Shown here: piece by piece, positions 25,709 through 34,650 of the stretch | Position numbering within the stretch: position 1 is the first letter of the stretch | Layout: each line of letters begins with the position of its first letter | From: an uncultured Bacteroides sp. | GTDB taxonomy: Bacteria; Bacteroidota; Bacteroidia; Bacteroidales; Bacteroidaceae | DNA: 64,000 nt | Reading direction: 5' to 3' | Assembly (NCBI GenBank): GCA_945965395.1 | Contig: CAMFND010000058.1 | Coordinates: 1-64,000, forward strand | Made by a program: the position numbers and the translations under genes | Notes under the pieces: model-generated | Seen by the model: the letters and a program-made list of their open reading frames with translations, nothing else | What the model was told of the DNA's origin: nothing | Database searches by the model: none

Positions 25709-27457
25709 TTAATTCAAATCCACATTTACCCCACCCGGTACAGACAGTTTGATACTTGTTACCTTCAGCCATTGCGTATCTTTCAAAGGTATACCAGTAG
25801 CACTTCCCGGAACAGCTGTCAGTTTAAAACAAATACGATCAATCTTCGACAAGAACGACGTATCCTCCGAAGTCAGACTCAAAACCAGCTCGCTGGTCAC
25901 CGGCTTTTCTCCATCTGTACTTTCTGTAACATACTGTTTATCCTCTTCTATTGTCTTTTTCACAGCAGTCAACTCATTACCATACACATCTTTAATCAAC
26001 ACGTTTTCAGGTTTTAACTGCAATTTCAATGGTATGGCATTATCTACCATTAAAAGAACATTGGCTTTTTTCAGACTTACCTTATCCAAATCATTCAGGT
26101 CTTTATTCAAATCTTGAACGGAATCATTGTAGACGATATTTAAGTTCTGCTCAAAACTCAACGGCACATCCACTTCATAACTTGACGGCATTTCGTAAGA
26201 CCAGCCCAATTTTGCAGTATAATAATCTTCATTGCGGACAACAGGCTGTAAATCCACCTTAATGTCATCCGGAATTGTTTCCAACAGATTGTTTATGTCT
26301 TCTACTTTCACGTTACTCATCACTCCCTCAATTGTACATTCACCGGTACGAGAAAGAGCAATCACATTCTTTTTATTCGGAGCTAGTTCTATAGGTTTAT
26401 CATACCTCTCTCCTATTTTAACTTCTTTACCCTCAATCTGAGTATTATTTTTCATTGGAGTCAATACCGCATCAATTTCCACCGGAGTTGCCAATGGATT
26501 TTCAGCAATCAGCAAGATTACCGGATTGGTAATATCCAGACGAGTTTCCTCATCTTTTAAGAAATCAGGCAGATCATTCAATTCTATATTAGTAGTTTCC
26601 GCTTTAATATTAGGCTGAATGACTCCGGTAACACTATTTGCAGTCATTTCTCCCAAAGTGACATGCATAGTCATAGTCAAACTACCAGAACCACCAATAC
26701 CCGAAGTCACAACCTGTCCTTTCATCGTAACTTTTCCGTCAATTGTTATGGTTCTATTTTCGTCTGGTTTTTCTCCTTCCCCTGCTTTTCCTCCAAACTC
26801 ATAACCGATTACATGCAATACCTTCTGCGCGTTTTTCAGTTCCTCATCATTCAAAATAAGTTTATTACCTTCTTCTACTTCTCCTTTTTCAAACATCAAA
26901 AAATCTGGAAGTTGAATTTCTAGATTTTTAGCAGTTACAGAGCCAAATGTTAAGTTCCCAGTATTTAAGAACTCAAATGCCAAAGTTAAACTCGTAGGTG
27001 TTTTAGCTCCTAAAGCACCTAATTCGATTAAAGCCTCATCTATATCACTTGCTTCTGCTGTCAAGTTATTTTCTTCCTCCAAATCCGTAGTTATACTTGC
27101 AGAAGCACTGCTACCTGCTCCGACTAATTCTTTTGTCAAATCAGTATTCGCACTACTAATCGTCACCTCCTTCACCATAGTAGGCTCCACATTAATCACA
27201 TCCTTTTTCGTCAGATGATACACACGAGTAGCAGCATCGGGTTGAAGAATATCTCCTTCTTCCACTTCAATAATCTTACTCAAGTAGGCAGTATCTGAAC
27301 TACCAGCAGGAATCGTAAGATGTTCTCCCCCGACGTTAATTGTCATATCAATGTCTTTGTCTAAATCGTACTTGTTATCCACACATGACACTGTCCATAA
27401 TGGGAACGACAACAAAAAGCCCCATAATGGATACATTTTTTTTACCTTACACATCAT
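25709..27457 (-). CDS. Uncharacterised lipoprotein
   Basis: I do not recognise a family. The 582-residue protein begins with a basic n-region (KVKK), a hydrophobic stretch and WTVSC, a plausible Bacteroidetes lipobox with Cys26, followed by acidic residues (VDNKYDLDKDID). The rest is low in Cys and His and strongly beta-predicted, with repeated Leu/Val/Thr strands and Glu-rich loops, suggesting several immunoglobulin-like or jelly-roll modules. It is first in the operon with the barrel and DUF3868-like genes, so an outer-membrane assembly of all three is plausible. Asp/Glu after the Cys is compatible with surface display. Confidence 0.6.
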   Translation of the reverse strand: MMCKVKKMYPLWGFLLSFPLWTVSCVDNKYDLDKDIDMTINVGGEHLTIPAGSSDTAYLSKIIEVEEGDILQPDAATRVYHLTKKDVINVEPTMVKEVTISSANTDLTKELVGAGSSASASITTDLEEENNLTAEASDIDEALIELGALGAKTPTSLTLAFEFLNTGNLTFGSVTAKNLEIQLPDFLMFEKGEVEEGNKLILNDEELKNAQKVLHVIGYEFGGKAGEGEKPDENRTITIDGKVTMKGQVVTSGIGGSGSLTMTMHVTLGEMTANSVTGVIQPNIKAETTNIELNDLPDFLKDEETRLDITNPVILLIAENPLATPVEIDAVLTPMKNNTQIEGKEVKIGERYDKPIELAPNKKNVIALSRTGECTIEGVMSNVKVEDINNLLETIPDDIKVDLQPVVRNEDYYTAKLGWSYEMPSSYEVDVPLSFEQNLNIVYNDSVQDLNKDLNDLDKVSLKKANVLLMVDNAIPLKLQLKPENVLIKDVYGNELTAVKKTIEEDKQYVTESTDGEKPVTSELVLSLTSEDTSFLSKIDRICFKLTAVPGSATGIPLKDTQWLKVTSIKLSVPGGVNVDLN

Positions 27458-27534
27458 AATTTTATTTTAACTAAAATTCAACTATCACTTTCAATAACGT
27501 TTTTCCACTTACAAATGTTGAGAAAAATCGACCA

Positions 27535-27542
27535 CAAATATA
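27535..27542 (-). promoter_or_regulatory. Bacteroidales -7 box (TATATTTG)
   Basis: TATATTTG on the minus strand lies 77 bp before the lipoprotein ATG. It probably drives the three-gene envelope operon. Confidence 0.6.
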
Positions 27543-27606
27543 GAAAAATTTACTATTCCCCTGAATTAAAGTCTTAAATCAGTATAAAATCTCCCATAAA
27601 CTTCCT

Positions 27607-27638
27607 TTTGCAAGAACAAAACAGAAATCCTATCTTTG
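27607..27638 (+). promoter_or_regulatory. Complete Bacteroidales promoter (-33 TTTG, -7 TATCTTTG)
   Basis: TTTG (27607-27610) and TATCTTTG (27631-27638) are separated by 20 bp, an exact match to the consensus layout. The in-frame TTG at 27636 lies within the -7 box, so the next gene must start at the ATG at 27657. Confidence 0.8.
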
Positions 27639-27656
27639 CAAAAAAGTTACAAAAAT

Positions 27657-29303
27657 ATGATTCACGAATACCAACTCCGGATTCTGCCCGAACAGGCAGC
27701 CAGTGAACAATCACTCAAACAATACATCAGTCGAGAAAAAGGTTTGGACGTACGTACCATTAATGCCATACGTATTTTGAAACGAAGCATTGATGCGCGT
27801 CAACGTACTATTTATGTCAACCTGACCATTCGTGTATTTGTCAACGAAACACCTTCTGAGGAAGAATTTGAACGTACGGACTATCCCAATGTAGAGGGGC
27901 GTCCTGCAGTTATTGTGGTGGGTGCAGGTCCTGGAGGATTGTTTGCAGCCCTCAAGCTCATCGAATTAGGCCTTCGTCCTATCGTGGTAGAACGAGGAAA
28001 GAATGTACGTGAGCGAAAAGAAGACCTGGCCCGTATCAGCCGGGAGCACAAGGTAGACGCTGAATCAAACTACAGCTTTGGAGAAGGTGGATCCGGAGCT
28101 TATTCCGACGGAAAGCTCTACACCCGAAGTAAAAAGAGAGGCAGCGTAGAAAAAATATTAAATGTATTCTGCCAGCACGGAGCCAGTCCTACCATTTTGT
28201 CGGACGCTCATCCGCATATCGGGACGGACAAGCTTCCCAGAGTCATCGAAAACATGCGCAACACCATTCTTGCCTGTGGAGGAGAAGTACACTTCCAGAC
28301 TCGAATGGAATCCATACTCATAGAAGGTCAAAAGGTAAAAGGCATTGAAACAAATACCGGAAAAACCTTTTTAGGTCCCGTTATTTTAGCTACCGGACAT
28401 TCTGCCCGAGATGTATATCGCTGGTTGTATGCCCATGGCGTGCAACTGGAAACCAAGGGGATTGCCATCGGCGTGCGACTGGAACACCCGTCCATGCTGA
28501 TTGACCAGATACAATATCACAATAAAAACGGACGAGGAAAATACCTTCCGGCCGCCGAATACAGTTTCGTACAGCAAGTAGACGGACGAGGAGTGTACAG
28601 CTTCTGCATGTGTCCCGGTGGATTTGTCGTACCGGCAGCCAGTGGTCCCCACCAGCTGGTAGTCAACGGTATGAGCCCGAGCAACCGCGGCACCAAATGG
28701 AGCAACTCGGGTATGGTGGTAGAAACACGTCCGGAAGACCTTCTGCTCCCGGAAATGCAACTCCAGGCGGAACCTTTCCCCGAATCCGATGAAAGCCTGA
28801 CGGAAGAATTGATTCTGCGCGACGGAAAGCAGCCTGAAGGTACCATCCATACATTAGCCATGATGCGTTTCCAGGAAAAACTGGAACAAATCTGCTGGCA
28901 GCAGGGAAATATGCGTCAGACTGCTCCCTCGCAACGTATGGTCGATTTCACACGAAAGAAACTCAGCTATGACCTTCCGGCTACCTCTTATAGCCCGGGA
29001 TTAGTATCTTCTCCCCTTCATTTCTGGATGCCCTCTTTCCTGAGTGAACGCCTGAGCAAAGGATTCCAGCTTTTCGGGAAGAGTTCACGTGGCTTTCTCA
29101 CCAACGAAGCAGTCATGATTGCCGTAGAAACACGCACTTCCTCCCCCGTACGTATCGTACGCGATAAAGATACCCTGCAACATCTTACCGTGGAAGGTCT
29201 CTTCCCCTGTGGAGAAGGTGCCGGATATGCCGGAGGTATTGTCTCAGCGGGAATTGACGGAGAGCGATGTGCTGAAGCCGTAGCCCATTATTTAAACCAT
29301 TAA
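27657..29303 (+). CDS. FAD-dependent oxidoreductase (COG2509-like)
   Basis: The protein has 548 residues. An N-terminal domain of about 80 residues precedes the dinucleotide-binding motif VVGAGPGGLFAALKLIELG and the VVERGKNVRERKEDLARI segment. It then has the FGEGGSGAYSDGKLYTR block and a C-terminal FPCGEGAGYAGGIVSAGIDG FAD-binding motif. This is the pattern of the widespread uncharacterised FAD dehydrogenase family COG2509. The substrate is unknown. The start is set by the promoter immediately upstream. It is followed after 12 bp by the LuxR-type regulator, so the two probably share a transcript. Confidence 0.85.
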   Translation: MIHEYQLRILPEQAASEQSLKQYISREKGLDVRTINAIRILKRSIDARQRTIYVNLTIRVFVNETPSEEEFERTDYPNVEGRPAVIVVGAGPGGLFAALKLIELGLRPIVVERGKNVRERKEDLARISREHKVDAESNYSFGEGGSGAYSDGKLYTRSKKRGSVEKILNVFCQHGASPTILSDAHPHIGTDKLPRVIENMRNTILACGGEVHFQTRMESILIEGQKVKGIETNTGKTFLGPVILATGHSARDVYRWLYAHGVQLETKGIAIGVRLEHPSMLIDQIQYHNKNGRGKYLPAAEYSFVQQVDGRGVYSFCMCPGGFVVPAASGPHQLVVNGMSPSNRGTKWSNSGMVVETRPEDLLLPEMQLQAEPFPESDESLTEELILRDGKQPEGTIHTLAMMRFQEKLEQICWQQGNMRQTAPSQRMVDFTRKKLSYDLPATSYSPGLVSSPLHFWMPSFLSERLSKGFQLFGKSSRGFLTNEAVMIAVETRTSSPVRIVRDKDTLQHLTVEGLFPCGEGAGYAGGIVSAGIDGERCAEAVAHYLNH

Positions 29304-29315
29304 TTACCCTATTAT

Positions 29316-29903
29316 ATGCATCATCTGTCGGAAATAGCCATCATTGAGCCTAACACGCTGACGGCCCTCGGACTACGTACGATTCTGGAAGAACTTATTC
29401 CCGAGGCAGTCATACGTACGTTTTCTTCTTTTGAAAAACTGATAGACGACACACCCGACATGTATGCACATTATTTTGTGTCGGCCAACGTGTATTTTGA
29501 GCATACATCCTTTTTTCTGGAAAGAAAACCCAAGTGCATTGTGCTCTCTGCAGGAGAACCTCCCTTGCTGACAGGAATCCCAAGCCTGAACATTCTTCTT
29601 CCGCAGGAGCAACTGGTCAAAACCATCATGCAGACCCGAAAACGAGGACACGAGCTGACGCATCATCCCGTAACGCCTCCTGCCACCGATGCAGAACATG
29701 AACTAAGTGCCCGAGAGATTGAGGTGCTCAGACTTGTAACAAAAGGGTTAATTAACAAAGAGATAGCTGACAAACTTCACATCAGTCTGACTACGGTTAT
29801 TTCCCACCGGAAAAACATCACAGAAAAGTTAGGCATTAAATCCGTATCCGGTCTGGCTATTTATGCGGTCATGCACGGATACATTGACGCAGACCGTATC
29901 TAA
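29316..29903 (+). CDS. LuxR-type regulator with degenerate receiver domain
   Basis: The 195-residue protein has a response-regulator-like N-terminus (IAIIEPNTLTALGLRTILEEL) and a C-terminal LuxR helix-turn-helix (about 130-190; LSAREIEVLRLVTKGLINKEIADKL, then SHRKNITEKLGI). The receiver lacks the phospho-acceptor Asp: the strand that should end in Asp reads YFVSANVYFEHT. The paired acidic residues near the N-terminus are reduced to a single Glu. Control by phosphorylation is therefore unlikely. It lies between an FAD enzyme and a TonB-dependent receptor, and regulation of the receiver-adjacent transporter gene is a reasonable guess. Confidence 0.82.
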   Translation: MHHLSEIAIIEPNTLTALGLRTILEELIPEAVIRTFSSFEKLIDDTPDMYAHYFVSANVYFEHTSFFLERKPKCIVLSAGEPPLLTGIPSLNILLPQEQLVKTIMQTRKRGHELTHHPVTPPATDAEHELSAREIEVLRLVTKGLINKEIADKLHISLTTVISHRKNITEKLGIKSVSGLAIYAVMHGYIDADRI

Positions 29904-29925
29904 TCCAAAATCCTCATTTATTAGG

Positions 29926-29957
29926 ATTGCCTATCCAAGCAAATTGACGTTACTTTG
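29926..29957 (+). promoter_or_regulatory. Bacteroidales promoter (ATTG, 20 bp, TTACTTTG)
   Basis: TTG at 29927-29929 and a near-consensus -7 box TTACTTTG at 29950-29957 are separated by 20 bp. It lies 32 bp before the TonB-dependent receptor ATG. Confidence 0.65.
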
Positions 29958-29989
29958 CAGCCGTTAACTAAACTATATCTTTCAACATA

Positions 29990-32449
29990 ATGAAAAAGAA
30001 TATTGCTATTGTTTCGTTACTGGCTGTTTCTATAAAGAGCGCCTTGGCAGGTCCGGTATCACCTGAGAACTCTCTACCTAAAGATACAACAAAGGTTATT
30101 GACATAGAAGAGGTTGTGGTTATTGCTACTCCGAAGGAGAACAACCGTCTGCGTCAGCAAGCCACTTCGTCGACTTCCTTCTCACAAAGTGCGATGCGCA
30201 ATAATTCGGTAACCTCTGTAAAATCATTGTCTGCACTGGTTCCGAACTTATTCATTCCAGACTATGGTTCCAAACTGACGACTTCGGTTTACATCCGAGG
30301 CATCGGCTCACGTATCAATACACCAGCTGTGGGACTTTATGTGGACAATATTCCCTTTATCGACAAATCGGCCTTCGATTTCAATTATTCCGATATTGAG
30401 CGTATCGACGTAATGCGAGGTCCGCAAGGAACACTCTACGGACGCAACACCATGGGAGGACTTATCCGTGTGTTTACCAAATCGCCGTTTACTTATCAGG
30501 GAACAGACCTTCGTTTAGGCGCTGCCACCTACAACAATTACAATGCCTCACTTACGCATTACCATCGTATTTCCAATCAGTTTGCCTTTTCTGTAGGATT
30601 GTTTTATGACCACAAAGGAGGTTTCTTCAAAAACGACTTTAACGGAAAACGAATTGATACGGACAACGAGTTCGGTGGACGTATACGTGCCATTTATTTG
30701 CCTACCGAAAACCTGAAGCTTGACTTTACCGTAAACTACGAATATACCAACCAGGGCGGCTATCCGTATGAATACACAGGTAAAATCAAAGGAGAAGAAG
30801 ACCGTGCCGACTACATCGGCCGTATCTCTTACGACAATGCCTGCGGATACAAACGTAACTTGCTGAACACCGGACTGAACCTGGAATATCAAGCCGACAA
30901 CTTCATTCTTAGTAGCGTAACCGGTTTCCAGTACCTGCGCGACCACATGGACTTGGATCAGGACTTTACGGAGCAGAACATCTACACCATGATGCAGAAG
31001 CAGAATTCCAAAACACTCAGTGAAGAAATCGTGTTGAAGTCAAAACCCGGACGCCGCTGGCAGTGGACTACCGGAGTGAGCGGATTCTATCAGTGGCTGG
31101 ATACAGAGGCTCCTGTCACCTTCCAGAAGGACGGAGTAAACTGGCTGAATTCTACCATCAACACAAACGCCAATAAATACATGCCCACGATATCAATGGG
31201 CCCCATGAGCATGAAGTTAAACTTCAATGACGTAATTAACGGTGAACAACTTGCCATTCCAGGAAAATTCAGCACACCAATTTTAAATGGAGCCATTTTC
31301 CACCAGTCAACTTTCAATGATCTCTTCGGGCTGGAAGGACTCTCTTTCACGGCCGGTCTCCGCATGGATTATGAAAGCCTGAAATTGGATTATTATAGTG
31401 GTTGCCAATTTACACATACCTACTCATTAGGCGGAACGTTGACTCCTGCCAACAAAGTTATTGAGATGATTCCGGCAAAAGAATTCAATGTAAACAACAG
31501 TTATAATGGAAAGCTGTCACACGACTACATCCAGCTGTTGCCTAAATTCGCCTTGCAATATGATTTTGACTCACGTAACAACATCTACGCCAGTGTATCC
31601 AAAGGATACCGTTCGGGAGGATACAACATTCAGATGTTCTCTGACCTGCTGCAAAATGACATGCAGGCAAGCATGATGAAAAATGTAGCCGATGCAACTA
31701 TCCCTGTAGTCAACAATGTACCGATGCTAAGTGAAGAACAAAAACAAATGATTGCAGGAATGCTGAACGGTATGGCTCAAAGCCCGCAAACAGACGTAAA
31801 GGCAGCCACCCTTTACAAGCCGGAGTATTCATGGAACTACGAAATCGGTTCTCACCTGACTTTGTTCAACGGAAAGTTACAAGCCGACCTCTCAGCTTTC
31901 TACATGGACACTCGCGACCAGCAGTTGTCACGCTTTGCTGAAAGCGGATTGGGACGTATCACAGTAAATGCCGGAAAGAGCCGCAGTTTAGGTGCGGAAG
32001 CCAGCTTACGCGCACAGCTTACTGACCAGTTCAGCCTGAACGGAAACTACGGATACACATACGCCACCTTCACTGATTATGTGATAAGTGAAACAGAAAA
32101 TTATAACGGCAACTATGTACCCTTCGTTCCTAAACATACATTTGCCGTAGGCGGACAATACATTTTCCCGCTGCGCAAGAACGCTATTCTGGACAACATC
32201 ACCCTGGATGCCAACTATCGCGCTGCAGGCCGTATTTATTGGACAGAACAGAACAATGCCAGTCAGGCACTTTACGGCACACTGAACGGACGACTCAGTT
32301 TGAATAAGGGTAACGGACAAATCGGTTTCTGGGTAAACAATGCCTTAAACAAAGATTATCAGGCCTTCTATTTTGAAACAATGAGCCGCGGCTTCGCGCA
32401 AAAAGGACGTCCCGTACAAGTGGGAATTGACATCCGCTGCCGCTTCTAA
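29990..32449 (+). CDS. TonB-dependent outer-membrane receptor
   Basis: This protein of 819 residues has a signal peptide ending near SALA-GPV and a TonB box (IEEVVVIATP, about 34-43). The plug domain has VYIRGIGSRINTPAVGLYVD and the MRGPQGTLYGRNTMGG signature, and a barrel of about 22 strands ends in a C-terminal Phe. It lacks the CarboxypepD-like N-terminal extension of SusC proteins and has no SusD partner, so it resembles siderophore, vitamin or small-ligand receptors rather than a glycan importer. The ligand is unknown. It has its own promoter and follows a LuxR-type regulator. A 22-bp-period array lies at its 3' end. Confidence 0.88.
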   Translation: MKKNIAIVSLLAVSIKSALAGPVSPENSLPKDTTKVIDIEEVVVIATPKENNRLRQQATSSTSFSQSAMRNNSVTSVKSLSALVPNLFIPDYGSKLTTSVYIRGIGSRINTPAVGLYVDNIPFIDKSAFDFNYSDIERIDVMRGPQGTLYGRNTMGGLIRVFTKSPFTYQGTDLRLGAATYNNYNASLTHYHRISNQFAFSVGLFYDHKGGFFKNDFNGKRIDTDNEFGGRIRAIYLPTENLKLDFTVNYEYTNQGGYPYEYTGKIKGEEDRADYIGRISYDNACGYKRNLLNTGLNLEYQADNFILSSVTGFQYLRDHMDLDQDFTEQNIYTMMQKQNSKTLSEEIVLKSKPGRRWQWTTGVSGFYQWLDTEAPVTFQKDGVNWLNSTINTNANKYMPTISMGPMSMKLNFNDVINGEQLAIPGKFSTPILNGAIFHQSTFNDLFGLEGLSFTAGLRMDYESLKLDYYSGCQFTHTYSLGGTLTPANKVIEMIPAKEFNVNNSYNGKLSHDYIQLLPKFALQYDFDSRNNIYASVSKGYRSGGYNIQMFSDLLQNDMQASMMKNVADATIPVVNNVPMLSEEQKQMIAGMLNGMAQSPQTDVKAATLYKPEYSWNYEIGSHLTLFNGKLQADLSAFYMDTRDQQLSRFAESGLGRITVNAGKSRSLGAEASLRAQLTDQFSLNGNYGYTYATFTDYVISETENYNGNYVPFVPKHTFAVGGQYIFPLRKNAILDNITLDANYRAAGRIYWTEQNNASQALYGTLNGRLSLNKGNGQIGFWVNNALNKDYQAFYFETMSRGFAQKGRPVQVGIDIRCRF

Positions 32450-32450
32450 A

Positions 32451-32556
32451 AAACGCTTAGACGTTTTATTCAAAACGCAAGTACGTTTCAACTAAAACGC
32501 AAGTGCATTTAAGACAAAACGCAAGTACGTTTTACATCAAACGTCCTTGCGTTTTA
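32451..32556. repeat. 22-bp-period palindromic array C (5 units)
   Basis: Units starting with AAACGC or AAACGT begin at 32451, 32473, 32495, 32517 and 32539, exactly 22 bp apart. Each has the form AAACGnnnnnnCGTTT (third unit slightly degenerate) plus 6 bp. The last unit is inverted relative to the others: 32516-32532 and 32539-32555 pair over 17 bp with one mismatch, which makes a terminator-like hairpin ending in T4. The array starts 2 bp after the TonB-receptor stop. The 72 bases 32484-32555 recur exactly at 60157-60228. Confidence 0.92.
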
Positions 32557-32619
32557 TTATATAGAAAAGCCCTATTCCCTCCTTAATCAATAACTAATTG
32601 ACAATCAAGATAAACGGAA

Positions 32620-34650
32620 TTATTCCAAAGAGCTGTTTTTCCGTGGAAGCATGTCTGCCGAAGGGCATTCATAGTTACTAATCGGTAATTTTACCTTTTT
32701 CAATTCTTTCAATTTGAATACGGGAGCCTCTACCCCTTCAGGATACTTCATGTGAGAATAGGTACGAAAATATTCCAGACACGCATCTTTCCACCACACC
32801 GCATCATTCGCTTGAATATCCAGCCGTTTAGCCACCGCCTGAAAACGCTCCTCATCCACATACAGTTTCATCTGGTTCCACACTTTCTGAAATTCACGTA
32901 CCTTATCAACGCCTTGCTGATATTTATAACACAATTCATCCCAAAGAGTACGTCCAGACTTTAATGAATGATTCCAGTCTACATGATGAAACCACAACAA
33001 AAATTCTTCCGGACATAGCTCCAATGAATTGAATACGTGGGCTAAAGAGTCTGGATACTGAGACACCGCATCACTTCCAAAACGGCTCCGGTCAAATCCC
33101 AAACCTTTTTTGTCTGCCTGATGATAATACGACGGCAACCAATCTGCACGAGCACCCGGTACCTCACACCAGGGTTCCAGTCCGTAATGATGACTCCAGG
33201 CAAAAATATGATGTAATCCTAACGGCATCATGTAATCTACCACCGCCTCCCGACTGTCCATCATTACTTGCGTCATGGGCTCTACGAATTTAGGGTCGGA
33301 CGTAAAAGTCTGTGCCAGCCACTCTTTAGCTATTTCTTCAGAAGAAAGCGAAGGATTCCATGCCAGCCGGCCATACGCATACCAGTTAGCCTGTGCAAAA
33401 TCATGTCCGCACCAGTTGGTATCATCACCTATATTGGCCACTCCAGCCACCCCTTTTAAAGAAGCAGGAGACACATACCGATAAAACTCCTTCCACATAG
33501 TAGCCAGGTAAGCTAGGTGATTGGAATGTCCTAAGTACTCCTGTGTAACCTGAAATTCAGCCATCAACGGGGTGTGGGGCATTGCACCAAACAACGGACT
33601 GTAAGGTTCTCTCGGCTGGAAGTCAATCGGACCGTTTTTCACCTGCACAATCACATTATCCAAAAACTTTCCATCCAAAGGTTTAAACTCCAGATAAGCC
33701 TGTTTGGCTCTGTCAGCATCCGACGGACTGTACACAAACGCACGCCACATCACGATTCCTCCGTAGGGTTTCAGAGCCCTTGCCATCATATTCGCTCCTT
33801 CGGCATGCGTACGCCCGTAATCGCACGGACCAGGCTGTCCTTCTGAATTAGCCTTGACCAGAAAACCTCCAAAATCAGGGATAAGACTGTAAATCTCATG
33901 TACCTTCTTTTTCCACCACTCTGCCACCTCCTCATTCAACGGGTCGGCTGTAGACAATCCTCCCAACTGCATCGGAGAAGCAAAGTTGACCGAAAGATAG
34001 ACTTTTATTCCGTACGGCCGGAAAATATCCGCAAGCACGCGTACCTTTTCAAGGTATTCGCTGGAAAGTATTTTAACCGAAGCGTTGACATTGTTAAGTA
34101 CTGTCCCGTTGATACCAACCGAAGCATTGGCCCGGGCATATTTCTGATAACGTGCCGACACAGTATCTGAAAGTTCGTCCCACTGCCACAAGGACTTACC
34201 GGCATATCCACGCTCTATCGTACCATCCAGATTATCCCAATGATTCAGCACACGTACATCGAAGGCCGGTTTTTCCGCAATATCCAGACGGGTACAATCT
34301 GCCCCTTCTGCCTGCAAACGTAAAAGATGATAGGCCGCATAAAGCAAACCCTGTTCAGTAGTGGAGCCAAGCACTATCTTTTCATCGGAAGTACGTATGG
34401 TGTACCCTTCCCTCCCCAGCTTACGATGAGCTTCATCAGCAAACAGTTGTAGCTCAACCGCCTTTCCACGCCATAAAGAAGCCAGTTCCTCACGAGCTAT
34501 GGCAATGGTAGGAGAAGAAATTGAACAACAGACAGACGCCTTTTCACAAGACGCCTGTCGCAACCAGAGTTTACTTCCATCTTCCGCAAATAAGGTCAGT
34601 CCGAAAGACAAAAGACATATACCCAACAAGTACTTTTTATTCATCCGCAC
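32620..34650 (-). CDS. Alpha-glucuronidase (GH67)
   Basis: GH67 enzymes release (4-O-methyl-)glucuronic acid from the non-reducing end of xylo-oligosaccharides. The 676-residue protein has a signal peptide (about 1-22) and the N-terminal GH67 alpha/beta domain. The barrel carries VLNHWDNLDGTIERGYAG, FGGFLVKANSEGQPGP (with the catalytic-acid Glu region) and GGIVMWRAFVYSP, all family landmarks. It is the last gene of the SGNH esterase-symporter-GH10-GH43-GH67 operon and overlaps the GH43 gene by 14 bp. It should act in the periplasm on oligosaccharides made by the GH10 enzyme. Confidence 0.93.
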   Translation of the reverse strand: MRMNKKYLLGICLLSFGLTLFAEDGSKLWLRQASCEKASVCCSISSPTIAIAREELASLWRGKAVELQLFADEAHRKLGREGYTIRTSDEKIVLGSTTEQGLLYAAYHLLRLQAEGADCTRLDIAEKPAFDVRVLNHWDNLDGTIERGYAGKSLWQWDELSDTVSARYQKYARANASVGINGTVLNNVNASVKILSSEYLEKVRVLADIFRPYGIKVYLSVNFASPMQLGGLSTADPLNEEVAEWWKKKVHEIYSLIPDFGGFLVKANSEGQPGPCDYGRTHAEGANMMARALKPYGGIVMWRAFVYSPSDADRAKQAYLEFKPLDGKFLDNVIVQVKNGPIDFQPREPYSPLFGAMPHTPLMAEFQVTQEYLGHSNHLAYLATMWKEFYRYVSPASLKGVAGVANIGDDTNWCGHDFAQANWYAYGRLAWNPSLSSEEIAKEWLAQTFTSDPKFVEPMTQVMMDSREAVVDYMMPLGLHHIFAWSHHYGLEPWCEVPGARADWLPSYYHQADKKGLGFDRSRFGSDAVSQYPDSLAHVFNSLELCPEEFLLWFHHVDWNHSLKSGRTLWDELCYKYQQGVDKVREFQKVWNQMKLYVDEERFQAVAKRLDIQANDAVWWKDACLEYFRTYSHMKYPEGVEAPVFKLKELKKVKLPISNYECPSADMLPRKNSSLE

